From positions 1-31,236 of the forward strand of contig CAYOHP010000074.1 of the NCBI GenBank assembly GCA_964403795.1: 31,236 nt of DNA. Direction: 5' to 3'. The position numbers were made by a program, and so were the translations under genes. The notes beneath the pieces are model-generated. The model ran no database searches and was not told the origin of the DNA. It worked only from the letters and a program-made list of their open reading frames with translations. Below are positions 1-7,088 of the stretch, in pieces (position 1 is the first letter of the stretch; each line of letters starts with the position of its first letter). Origin of the DNA: CAYOHP01 sp964403795 [NCBI: uncultured bacterium] (lineage in GTDB: Bacteria; Muiribacteriota; UBA6191; CAZXTJ01).

Positions 1-852
1 CACCACGAAGGCGCCCCCGGAGGGAAGCAGGGTGGCGCCCAGGGCAGAGCCCAGCGAGGTGCCGACCAGGGTCGAGGCGGCGCTGGTCCCCGAGACCAGG
101 ATGCCGACCAGGAGGTGGCGGAGGATCCCGACGAACCCGAGGCTCCCCCGGAAGCGCTCGATCCAGCCGCGGCGGACCGAGTCGGTCACGCCCGCGAAGG
201 CCCGGGCGGCGCCTTCGCCGCCCATCAATGCCGAGAGCTCCTGGACTCCCAGCGCCAGGCCCTTCCCCAGGACGTCGGCGTCGAGGCCCCGCAGCACCTC
301 GATCGCCTTGGCGGCCACCCCGGCCATGGCCACGGACCCGGCGATGCAGGCCCCGGTCCGGACCAATTCCTCGAGGACCGGGCGCATCAACAAGGTGAGA
401 TCGGCCTGGAAGGCGAAGGTGGCCTCCTCGCCCTCGACCTTCATGGGCGTGAGCGCCAGGTCGAGGGCGATGGCGCCATTGGTGGTCACCACCCAGGATT
501 CGCGGGCCGCGGCCCGGGCGGCCAGCGACTCCCGGAGCGCAGCCAGCGGGACCCGCACCCGGGCGGTGCCCTGGAGGTCGAGGAGCATGCGGCCCTGGTC
601 GTCGACCAGGCTGGCCCCGATCCGCAGCTTCAGCCGCTCCGAGCGGTTGGCCCGGGTGACGGCCCGCTCCAGCAGTCCGTGCAGCACCCGGTGGAGCTCG
701 CGGGCGGCAGCCGCCGGCAGGCCGGCGGCGGCCGGGGCGGTGGGCCCCGCTCCCGTCGGCGCCTCGTCCCGCGAGGAACCGAGCGCGGCCGGCACCGCGA
801 CCGAAGCCGCCAGCGCCAGGGCGAACAGGAACGGACGGAAGGACGCGACCAA
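1..852 (-). CDS. Exported protein of unknown function, C-terminus cut by window edge
   Basis: An open frame runs from a TTG at 852-850 to the left edge (284 codons seen, no stop). TTG was chosen because a purine-rich Shine-Dalgarno (GGGAGAGG, 858-865) sits 5 bases ahead and the N-terminus then reads as a signal peptide (MVASFRPFLFALALAAS, Ala-rich cleavage region). The mature part is Ala/Leu/Arg-rich and mostly helical, with a central segment that reads like a beta-rich lipid- or ligand-binding stretch (around residues 85-150). A long hydrophobic, Gly/Ser-rich C-terminal region (last 45 residues visible, ending in GGAFVV) could be a membrane hairpin. I do not recognise the family. It has its own sigma70-type promoter upstream (906-933), so it is probably not co-transcribed with the peptidase gene before it. 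Confidence 0.75.
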   Translation of the reverse strand, partial: MVASFRPFLFALALAASVAVPAALGSSRDEAPTGAGPTAPAAAGLPAAAARELHRVLHGLLERAVTRANRSERLKLRIGASLVDDQGRMLLDLQGTARVRVPLAALRESLAARAAARESWVVTTNGAIALDLALTPMKVEGEEATFAFQADLTLLMRPVLEELVRTGACIAGSVAMAGVAAKAIEVLRGLDADVLGKGLALGVQELSALMGGEGAARAFAGVTDSVRRGWIERFRGSLGFVGILRHLLVGILVSGTSAASTLVGTSLGSALGATLLPSGGAFVV

Positions 853-905
853 GGGACCTCTCCCGGAATCCGCGACCGGTTCCGGTACCCGCACGTCCCG
901 CCGTC

Positions 906-933
906 ATTCTGGGGAGGCCTACCGGAGTGTCAA
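906..933 (-). promoter_or_regulatory. Sigma70-type promoter for the 1-852 gene
   Basis: On the minus strand a perfect TTGACA (933-928) is followed after 16 bases by CAGAAT (911-906). This predicts a start near 899 and a leader of about 47 bases that contains the Shine-Dalgarno of the downstream TTG-started gene. This is the only canonical -35 box I noticed in the window; the other promoters appear to rely on a TANNNT -10 alone. Confidence 0.6.
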
Positions 934-974
934 TCCGGGTCCCGCCGGAGCCACCGGGGCACCGGCCGGCCGTG

Positions 975-2492
975 TCACCGGTCCAGCGCCCGGACCTCAT
1001 CCTCGGGAAGGTCCCCGGCACGATGGACGTCGACCAGCAGATCCCGCATCGCCGCCCCCTCTCCGGCGACCAGCCAGAACTCGAAGCCCCCCCGGGGAGT
1101 CCGGCGCCGGGCCCACCAGAAGCCCCGGGACCTCCCGGACCGGACCGCCTCCTGTGCATCCCCGGGGGGCGGAACGCCTCCGAGAGCCGCCAGGCGGTCC
1201 GGAGCCAGGTCCTCGGGGCGCAGCAGGAGCCAGCGCGAGGCTCCTGCGTGGACGGCACTGCGGGCCAGGAACTCGCCGCGCTCGCCGGGGCCGAAGGAGT
1301 AGCGGTCCCGTAGCCGGAACAGGTCGCCGAAACGGTGACGGTCCTTGTCCCGGCTCGCGTAGATCACCGAGACCGCCGCGAAGTGGGCAGGTCGGCGACC
1401 GAAGAGCCGGGCTTGCACCCCCGGGTAGGCCGGCAGCACCCGACGGCGGAATCCGTCCCGCACGGCCAGACCGGCGCGGACCACCGGCTCCAGGGCTCGG
1501 GCGACCGAAACGATGGCGTCGGGGAAGGGCTCCCCCTTCAGGTACCCGTAGACCGATTCGTCCTCGCGGAACCAGGCTGGCAGGTGGTCGCGCTGGAACA
1601 CCAGGGAGCCCAGCGTCGACTGGAGGGCCTCGTCGAAGAGGTTCACCCGGCCCGGGTTGGGCACTCCGAGATGGTGGACCAGCAGATCGGCCATGGCGGA
1701 GCGACCCGGTCTCCGGACCAGCGAGAAGAAGTAGTGCCCGAACTCGTGGACCGCTACGGTCAGGCTGCCGGCGACCGTCTCCTCCCGCTTCGCCTCGTCG
1801 AGCCAGTCGAGCGGGGTCGGGACGATCATGAACTCGCTGGCCTGGGTGGCGCGCTGGTGCCGGCCCGAGGGCATCCACAGGAGAGAGACCTCGAGGCGCG
1901 GGTCGAGCCCGTCGGTGACCCCGTAGAAGTCGGCGACCCGGGCGAGGAACGCGTCGGCCCCGCTCTCCCGCGCCAGGCGGGTCATCGCCTCGGCGGCGGC
2001 CCGGTGGCGAGGGGCGTCGCCCGCGATCCGTGCCCAGGCGGGAGCCAGGGCCTCGAAGGTCCGCACCAGTACCCGGCTGTCCCGGTCGCCGAGACCGAGG
2101 TTCCGGGCCGCTCCCGCCGGGGTGTCGGCCCGCAGGAAGGCGAGATGCAGGAGCTCTTCGGGATCCTCCCCGGAGCGGGGCGGCAGCACCCCGCCGGTGC
2201 CCCAGGGCAGCTCCTCCTGCGCCGGCGCGGCCTCGGCCCGCGCCAGGAACCCGCCGGCCAGGCGCCCGAAATCCTCGACCGAAGCCGCCAGCACCGGATC
2301 GGCCGTCAGCTCCGCCGCGAAAGCCTGCCGCACCGAGCGATGCATGGGATCGTCGGGCTCCATCGACAGGGCCTGGAGCACCCGGGCCTGGGAGGCGAGC
2401 GGCCGGTAGCGGACCTCGAAGCGGACCGCCGGTGCGGCGGCCAAGGCTACCGGGAAGAGGAGGGCCAGGACGGTGCGGAGATGACGGATCAT
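975..2492 (-). CDS. Secreted zinc metallopeptidase-like protein (HExxH)
   Basis: This encodes 505 residues. Residues 1-20 form a signal peptide (MIRHLRTVLALLFPVALAAA), so the protein acts outside the cytoplasm. A helical N-terminal half precedes VHEFGHYFF, giving a HExxH zinc site at H249-E250-x-x-H253. The stretch FDEALQSTLG about 35 residues later places E288 where gluzincins carry their third zinc ligand. The C-terminal half is Arg-rich with no recognised domain. Zinc-dependent proteolysis is an inference from the motif; the family was not recognised. Start: the ATG at 2492 is preceded by TAGGAT with a 7-base gap and no Shine-Dalgarno, so the message is probably leaderless. It lies 75 bases after the permease gene on the same strand and could also receive read-through from it. 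Confidence 0.85.
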   Translation of the reverse strand: MIRHLRTVLALLFPVALAAAPAVRFEVRYRPLASQARVLQALSMEPDDPMHRSVRQAFAAELTADPVLAASVEDFGRLAGGFLARAEAAPAQEELPWGTGGVLPPRSGEDPEELLHLAFLRADTPAGAARNLGLGDRDSRVLVRTFEALAPAWARIAGDAPRHRAAAEAMTRLARESGADAFLARVADFYGVTDGLDPRLEVSLLWMPSGRHQRATQASEFMIVPTPLDWLDEAKREETVAGSLTVAVHEFGHYFFSLVRRPGRSAMADLLVHHLGVPNPGRVNLFDEALQSTLGSLVFQRDHLPAWFREDESVYGYLKGEPFPDAIVSVARALEPVVRAGLAVRDGFRRRVLPAYPGVQARLFGRRPAHFAAVSVIYASRDKDRHRFGDLFRLRDRYSFGPGERGEFLARSAVHAGASRWLLLRPEDLAPDRLAALGGVPPPGDAQEAVRSGRSRGFWWARRRTPRGGFEFWLVAGEGAAMRDLLVDVHRAGDLPEDEVRALDR

Positions 2493-2499
2493 GGCGGGG

Positions 2500-2505
2500 A
2501 TCCTA
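2500..2505 (-). promoter_or_regulatory. -10 element TAGGAT, leaderless start of the metallopeptidase gene
   Basis: TAGGAT reads 2505 to 2500 on the minus strand and ends 7 bases before the ATG at 2492. The spacing puts transcription initiation at or next to the A of the start codon. No -35 box is evident. The same architecture recurs at several other genes in this window. Confidence 0.5.
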
Positions 2506-2567
2506 CCTGGCCTCGCGGGGGCCGCCGCGACCCGCTCCGGGACGCGGCTCCCGGCCTTCCCCCTCGC

Positions 2568-3959
2568 CTACTCCTTGACGCTGCCCGAGGTCAGTCCGGC
2601 GATCAGCTTCTTCTGGGAGAGCAGGAACACGATCGAGACCGGCACCACCGAGAAGGTGGCGGCCGCCATCATGGCCTCGACCTTCAGGTCGTACTGGCCC
2701 TTGAAGAGCGCCAGGCCCACCGGAAGCGTGCGGTAGGGCGAGCTCGGGGTGTTGGTGATCAGCTGCCAGAGGAAGTTCGACCACTGGCCCATGAAGGTCA
2801 TCACGAAGAGCGTGGCCATGGCCGGGCTGGCCAGCGGCATCAGCACGTGGCGCACCTTCATGAACTCGCTGGCCCCGTCGACGTCGGCGGCCTCGAACAG
2901 GCTCTTGGGGATGCCCCGGATGAAGTTCGTCATCAGCAGCAGCCCGAAGACGTTGGCGAGGTGCGGGACCACCATCCCCCAGTAGGAATCGATCCAGCCG
3001 ATCCGGGTGACCACCGCGTACTGGGGGACCATGTAGATCATCCCCGGCACCATCATCGAGGCCATGCAGAGCTGGAAGAGCCGCTCCTTGCCGGGGAACT
3101 CCTTGGTGGCGAAGGCGTAGCCGCCGAGCGTGCAGAGGAGCGTGGTGAGGAAGGCGGCCAGCCCCGCCACCACCAGCGAGTTCATGAAGAAGCGACCGAA
3201 GGGGAAGCTCTCGTCGGTGAGGACTTCCCGGTAGTTGTCGAAGGTGTACAACGCCGCGATCCTCGCCGCCAGCGAGCGCTCCACCTCGATGCGGTAGGGG
3301 GAGAGCTCCACTCCGACTCCGCTGGGGATGGAGAAGCTCTCGGAGGGCCGCAGCATCTCCCCCTTGGGGCCGTCGGGCACGCCGGAGACGTCGGGCGAGT
3401 CGACACCGGGGAGGAGCGGGAGCGGCGGGTGGCCTTCCCGGAGGACCCGGACCCCGATCGCCCCGGGCGCCACCACGATCGGCAGGAGCTTCCCCTCCGA
3501 CCAGATCGAGCGGTCGAGGACCCCGGAGTGGGAGACCGCCATGCGGCCCTTGAGCAGGATCACCGAGTTCCCGCCGCTCGAGTCGGGGGGAGCCGGGTTC
3601 GCCGGGTCCGGCCGCCACTGGCCGTCGACCACCAGCTTGTACTCGTGGAAGCCGGGTTCCGCCACCACGTCGCCCCGGAAGCGCCCCGCTCCCATGGAGG
3701 CGAGCGGCAGCGGGTTCCAGGCCGAGAAGGTCCCGGCCACCGCCACCTGCGAGGCGCCCGGCTCGAAGGTCTCGAAGCGGAGGAAGCTCCCGCCCGGGGG
3801 CACCGTGAAGGGGCCGTAGCTCTCGGTGCGGGGGCCGAGCACCTCGAGCCCGGTGCCGAAGCCGGGTCGCTTCAGGCTGGCCCACAGCATCCAGAAGAAG
3901 GGCGCCAGCGAGAGCAGCGACGCCACCACCAGCAGTGCATGCCTTCGTCGGGGCGTCAT
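2568..3959 (-). CDS. MalG-type carbohydrate ABC permease with inserted CBM48-like glycan-binding domain
   Basis: This encodes 463 residues, against roughly 280 for an ordinary MalG-like subunit. Residues 8-28 are TM1. Residues about 57-137 match the glycogen-binding module of AMPK beta (CBM48): VAVAGTFSAWNPLPL (72-86), FHEYKLVVDGQWRPDP (104-119), GGNSVILLK (129-137). The AMPK-beta glycogen-contact positions Trp, Lys, Trp and Asn appear as W81, K108, W115 and N131. A further ~100 residues of unassigned loop follow. The normal permease core then begins at TFDNYREVL (239-247), with TM segments to the end and the EAA loop EAADVDGASEFMKVRHVLMP (356-375) that docks the ATPase. The insertion therefore sits in the first periplasmic loop. 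Its ATG overlaps the MalF-like stop (ATGA, 3956-3959). Glycan binding is inferred; transport of a glucan or maltodextrin is likely but not shown. Confidence 0.9.
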   Translation of the reverse strand: MTPRRRHALLVVASLLSLAPFFWMLWASLKRPGFGTGLEVLGPRTESYGPFTVPPGGSFLRFETFEPGASQVAVAGTFSAWNPLPLASMGAGRFRGDVVAEPGFHEYKLVVDGQWRPDPANPAPPDSSGGNSVILLKGRMAVSHSGVLDRSIWSEGKLLPIVVAPGAIGVRVLREGHPPLPLLPGVDSPDVSGVPDGPKGEMLRPSESFSIPSGVGVELSPYRIEVERSLAARIAALYTFDNYREVLTDESFPFGRFFMNSLVVAGLAAFLTTLLCTLGGYAFATKEFPGKERLFQLCMASMMVPGMIYMVPQYAVVTRIGWIDSYWGMVVPHLANVFGLLLMTNFIRGIPKSLFEAADVDGASEFMKVRHVLMPLASPAMATLFVMTFMGQWSNFLWQLITNTPSSPYRTLPVGLALFKGQYDLKVEAMMAAATFSVVPVSIVFLLSQKKLIAGLTSGSVKE

Positions 3960-4882
3960 GCGTCGTCCCGGAGGAAGCGGTGGGCGGTGGCGCTCACCAG
4001 GATGGCCACCGCCATCAGCAGGAAGGAGAGGGCCGCCGCGTACCCGTACCTCCCCTGGTTGAAGACCGTGAACAGGTAGAAGCCCGAGAGGTCGCCGGGC
4101 CTGAAGGCCGCCCCCAGGATCTCGAGTTGGGGCCCGCCCTTGCCCTCGGTCAGGGCGTAGATCTCCGAGAAGGCGTTCAGGCACGCCATGGTCCCGGTCA
4201 CGCCCATGAAGAGGATCATCCCCTTGATGGAAGGCAGCGTCACGTGGCGGAAGCGCTGCCAGGCATCGGCGCCGTCGAGGGCCGCGGCCTCGTAGAGCGA
4301 CTCGGGGATCTGGTCGAGGGCGGTGGTCATCAGCACCATGCCGAAGCCGGCGCCCTTCAGCACCATGGCGAAGGCGATGGTGGGGAGCAGCCACCAGGGA
4401 TTTCCCAGGAAGCCGCCCTCGACCAGCGGGGTCCGCACCCCGCCCGCCGAGAGGAAGCGGTCGAGCAGTCCGTAGCCGGGAGCCAGGATCGCCGACCAGA
4501 TGGTCCCCACCACGAAGACGTCGAGCACGTTGGGCAGGAAGAGGGCCGGCCGGTAGAACGACTTGCCCTTCAACTCGCCGTGCATGAGGAGCGCCAGCCC
4601 GAGCCCGGCCGCGATCCCGGTGGGGATGGTCAGGATGCCGTAGGCGAGCGTCGAGAGCAGGCTCCACCAGAAGCGCCCATCGGAGAAGAGCAGGGTCCGG
4701 TAGTTCTCGAGGCCCACGAACTTCATGGCCCCGAAGGCGTCGTACCAGTCGGTGTGCAGGGTCACCGTGAACAGGCTCAACTGGAGCGAGTAGAAGAGGG
4801 GATAGGCCAGGAACACCGAGAACACGCAGAGGAAGGGGGCGAGCAGCGCATAGGCGGTGATCGCATCGCTTCGCGCCTTCAT
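3956..4882 (-). CDS. MalF/UgpA-type carbohydrate ABC transporter permease
   Basis: This encodes 308 residues with six predicted TM segments (first at 8-33, last at about 280-300). LENYRTLL (58-65) is the usual entry to the transport core, and the EAA loop EAAALDGADAWQRFRHVTLP (198-217) contacts the ATPase. It lacks the large P2 periplasmic domain of E. coli MalF, as most MalF-like subunits do. The ATG at 4882 was chosen over an upstream in-frame start because GGAG lies 4 bases ahead and the protein then begins as the family does (MKARSDAITAYALLAPF). It is translationally coupled (ATGA) to the CBM48-bearing MalG-like subunit. It should form a heterodimeric inner-membrane pore with that partner. 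The solute-binding protein and ATPase must be encoded elsewhere. Confidence 0.92.
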   Translation of the reverse strand: MKARSDAITAYALLAPFLCVFSVFLAYPLFYSLQLSLFTVTLHTDWYDAFGAMKFVGLENYRTLLFSDGRFWWSLLSTLAYGILTIPTGIAAGLGLALLMHGELKGKSFYRPALFLPNVLDVFVVGTIWSAILAPGYGLLDRFLSAGGVRTPLVEGGFLGNPWWLLPTIAFAMVLKGAGFGMVLMTTALDQIPESLYEAAALDGADAWQRFRHVTLPSIKGMILFMGVTGTMACLNAFSEIYALTEGKGGPQLEILGAAFRPGDLSGFYLFTVFNQGRYGYAAALSFLLMAVAILVSATAHRFLRDDA

Positions 4883-4949
4883 CGGGCTCCTGTCATGCGT
4901 GCGTTTCGCACCGTCGGGAGCCCCGGGTCTCGAGGTCCGACCGGCGATC

Positions 4950-4955
4950 AGCGTA
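4950..4955 (-). promoter_or_regulatory. Candidate -10 element TACGCT for the sugar permease operon
   Basis: TACGCT reads 4955 to 4950 on the minus strand, 67 bases before the ATG at 4882. This gives a leader of about 60 bases that ends in the GGAG ribosome site. The hexamer is identical to the one used at several leaderless genes here, but in this case a real leader is present. No -35 box is clear. Confidence 0.35.
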
Positions 4956-5002
4956 CCCACCGACCCACCGGGACGGAAGAGGATCCGCGAAGGAGGCGCG
5001 GA

Positions 5003-5008
5003 TAGCAT
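5003..5008 (+). promoter_or_regulatory. Weak -10-like TAGCAT before the small 5014 ORF
   Basis: TAGCAT ends 5 bases before the ATG at 5014 (9 before the out-of-frame ATG at 5018). It fits the TANNNT pattern of neighbouring genes with a slightly shorter gap. It is the only upstream support for this small ORF apart from an AAGGAGG at 4990-4996, which is too far (17 bases) for ATG 5014. Confidence 0.25.
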
Positions 5009-5013
5009 GGCGA

Positions 5014-5253
5014 ATGCATGGACGAGAGGCTCCCGATGAAGCCAGGGAAGGGGGGGGACGGCGGGCCGGACCAGGGTGGCGGCACCCCGGTCGTGTCCGG
5101 GGCGGGACCCGCCGGTGGGCCGTGTCGCTGGCGGGGGCCTCGGTCGTCGGCGCGGCCTTCGGTGCCGGGCCGGGGCTCGCCCTGGGGTCCCGGCTCCGGG
5201 AACGAGCGCGGGGACGGATTCCCGCCTCCGGTACGGCTCGCCTGCCTCGGTAG
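5014..5253 (+). CDS. Possible small single-span membrane protein (79 aa)
   Basis: The 393 bases between the permease operon and the next gene hold this one plausible ORF. Residues 1-34 are basic and Gly-rich. Residues 35-58 (AVSLAGASVVGAAFGAGPGL onward) form a small-residue-rich membrane span, followed by a basic tail (RLRERARGR). Third codon positions from about residue 24 on are nearly all G or C, as in real genes here. It is followed by an inverted repeat that could end transcription. A run of eight G (5050-5057) lies inside the N-terminal part, so a slip would switch frames with the ATGs at 5018 and 5036. I do not recognise a family. It may be spurious. Confidence 0.4.
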   Translation: MHGREAPDEAREGGGRRAGPGWRHPGRVRGGTRRWAVSLAGASVVGAAFGAGPGLALGSRLRERARGRIPASGTARLPR

Positions 5254-5273
5254 GCGCGGGTCTTCCCCGAGGC
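5244..5273. terminator. Inverted repeat between convergent genes
   Basis: GCCTCGG (5244-5250) pairs with CCGAGGC (5267-5273) across a 16-base loop. It lies exactly where the small plus-strand ORF ends and the minus-strand gene at 5276 ends. There is no T tract, so intrinsic termination is only a possibility. Confidence 0.3.
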
Positions 5274-5275
5274 AG

Positions 5276-6112
5276 CTACCTCCCGAACCAACCCCGATCG
5301 GACGGCGGATCCTCCGGCCCGGCGGGTACCGGGGGCTCACCCTCCGGCGCAGAGGCCGGCTCCTCGCCGCCCTGGGTGATCCAGAAGCTCCGCACCTCCC
5401 AGGGGACGTCGCGATACCCGAGGATCCCCACGTAGCCCTTCCGGGGGAAGGGGACCTCGGCGAGGTCCTGGCGCAGGATGGCCCGATCGTCGAGGGAGGC
5501 CACCAGGCGCTCCGCAGTGAGCTCGACCGAGAGCCGGAACCACTGTCCGGGTCCCACCCTCTCCCTGGACGTGGCGTGGAACCTGGCGTACATCCCGGAG
5601 CGCAGCGCCGCCTGGAAGCCGTCGCGGGGATCGCAGCCGATCCGCACCGAGAGTGCGTCGGAGGTCCCCGTGTTCCAGGACTCGCGGTTGGCCGAGAAGC
5701 CGAGCATGGCCTCGGCGCCCTCGCTCTTCCCGTCGGCCCGGTCGAAGCGGGTGAGCCGTGCCTCCATGGTCACCCGCACCCGGGCCCCGGGATGGGTCAG
5801 GTCGTAGCTCGGGTCGCGGGTCCAGAGATTGCCGAAGCCGCGGATCCAGAGCGGTCTGGGTCGGCCCCGCTCCCAGCGCGACACCGAGGCGTAGAAGGGG
5901 CGGGCGGGGTCGCGCTTCATCCGGAGTCCGGGGAACCCGCTCAGGGAGAAGGCCGGCAGGTCGGTCTCGAACTCGCACCCGAGGTCGGGAGCCGGGAAGG
6001 GGCGGAGCCCTGCCAGGCTCCTGGCGGCGCCGCAAAGGAGCGACAGGGTCGCCAGGGTCGCCTGGACCCGGAGGAGCGGACTGCGGGTCCGGTGTCGTCC
6101 CGAGAACCTCAT
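5276..6112 (-). CDS. Exported beta-rich protein of unknown function
   Basis: This encodes 278 residues. A basic N-terminus (MRFSGRHRTRSPLLR) and hydrophobic core to about residue 34 look like a signal peptide or membrane anchor. From about residue 105 to 255 the sequence alternates like a jelly-roll beta sandwich: RVRVTMEARLTRFD, then EAMLGFSANRESWN, then GQWFRLSVELTAERLVASLDD, then GYVGILGYRDVPWEVRSFWI. This resembles concanavalin-like (LamG/DUF1080-type) domains that bind or cleave glycans. That is a fold-level impression only; no catalytic residues could be assigned. The C-terminal 25 residues are Pro/Glu-rich. The ATG overlaps the stop of the upstream membrane protein gene (ATGA, 6109-6112), so the two are translationally coupled and probably act together. 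Confidence 0.8.
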   Translation of the reverse strand: MRFSGRHRTRSPLLRVQATLATLSLLCGAARSLAGLRPFPAPDLGCEFETDLPAFSLSGFPGLRMKRDPARPFYASVSRWERGRPRPLWIRGFGNLWTRDPSYDLTHPGARVRVTMEARLTRFDRADGKSEGAEAMLGFSANRESWNTGTSDALSVRIGCDPRDGFQAALRSGMYARFHATSRERVGPGQWFRLSVELTAERLVASLDDRAILRQDLAEVPFPRKGYVGILGYRDVPWEVRSFWITQGGEEPASAPEGEPPVPAGPEDPPSDRGWFGR

Positions 6113-6966
6113 GGCCGCTCCGTTCCGGGAGCCGGGAGGAGCCAGCCCGGCCTGGTCCGGTGGGTCGCACCGGGGGTCGGATTGCAGCGACCGGGCGTGG
6201 CCCTGGCGACGACCCGACGGTTCTCGAGGTCGATCAGGACCGTGGTGTCCTCGTCATGCACCCGGACGGCCTGGATCAGGAGGCCGGTCTCGCCCAGAGG
6301 GAGGAGATCGTAGTAGGTATCGGGAGACTTTCCCGGCGGGAACTCGAAGATCGCGATCGCACGGGGATCGGCAGCCAGGGGCTCGCCGTGGGGCCGGACC
6401 CGTCCCTCGTCGAGGTCGCGCCCGGAGACCCGCACCCCTTCGTCGGCCAGCAGCCGGCACCACTCCGATTTCCGTGGATAAGGTCCCCGGTAGTGCCCCG
6501 GCATGGGACCGATCACGACGCAGAGGAAGCGAACCATGTCCCAGTAGGGGGTGAGCCCCGGGCCGGTACCGCTGCCGTGGGTGCCGACCACGCAACCCCC
6601 GCCGGTGCTCCTGGTCTGGATCCGGGTGGTCGGTTCGTCGTCGACCTGGCTGGGGAGGGAGACGATCCCGTAGCTCACGACCTCGAGGCGGGCGCGGCCG
6701 TGGAGGTAGTCCATGATCCCGTGGCCGCCTTCGAGACCGACGTACAGGACGGGGACCGCCAACAAGGCCCAGGCGATCCTCCCGTTCCGGTTGCGACGGA
6801 GGCGGAGGGAGGTGCGGACCACGGCCACCGCGAACAGCAGGGTGGCGAGGCCTGGCAGGAACGGCAGGCTGAACAGGCCGAAGGCCCAGATCCAGAGGCC
6901 GAAGAGGATCAGGCCGGTTCCCGGGTTCGAGCTGGGTTCCGGGTCCGGCGGATCGTCGGGGGTCAC
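6109..6966 (-). CDS. Membrane protein with C-terminal soluble domain, unknown function
   Basis: This encodes 285 residues from a GTG at 6966. Residues 17-50 are strongly hydrophobic (one long or two short spans). A basic loop follows (RTSLRLRRNRNGR, 51-63), then a third span at 64-80. The rest (about 90-285) is a soluble domain, most likely outside the cytoplasm if the basic loop is inside. It contains Cys at CVV, LCVV and EWCRLL and ends in a Pro/Thr/Arg-rich tail. No family was recognised. The start is supported by TACGCT ending 7 bases ahead with no Shine-Dalgarno, the leaderless pattern shared with neighbours. It is coupled by ATGA to the exported protein gene that follows. Confidence 0.78.
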   Translation of the reverse strand: MTPDDPPDPEPSSNPGTGLILFGLWIWAFGLFSLPFLPGLATLLFAVAVVRTSLRLRRNRNGRIAWALLAVPVLYVGLEGGHGIMDYLHGRARLEVVSYGIVSLPSQVDDEPTTRIQTRSTGGGCVVGTHGSGTGPGLTPYWDMVRFLCVVIGPMPGHYRGPYPRKSEWCRLLADEGVRVSGRDLDEGRVRPHGEPLAADPRAIAIFEFPPGKSPDTYYDLLPLGETGLLIQAVRVHDEDTTVLIDLENRRVVARATPGRCNPTPGATHRTRPGWLLPAPGTERP

Positions 6967-6973
6967 GGTAGAC

Positions 6974-6979
6974 AGCGTA
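6974..6979 (-). promoter_or_regulatory. -10 element TACGCT, leaderless start at GTG 6966
   Basis: TACGCT (6979 to 6974 on the minus strand) is separated by exactly 7 bases from the GTG at 6966. No ribosome site lies in between. It decides the start codon of this gene, because upstream in-frame codons lack either signal. Confidence 0.5.
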
Positions 6980-7088
6980 GCCGCGGGTGCCCGGAGAGAG
7001 GAAATCGGCCTTGGGGATGGTGGTTGCCGGCGCCGGCCGGACGGCCGCCGATTGGGGTGCACAGCCGTCGCGGCATCGTCGGTACCCC

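Noticed and set aside
32-1831. Long plus-strand open frames over 32-4079 (up to 914 codons)
   Set aside because: They are shadows of the minus-strand peptidase and permease genes; their products are Arg/Pro/Gly-rich with no domains, as expected when stops are rare in GC-rich DNA.
2568-4667. Minus-strand frame giving a 699-residue MalG form
   Set aside because: The extra N-terminus is an out-of-frame reading of the MalF-like gene; the ATG at 3959, overlapping the MalF stop, gives a proper TM1.
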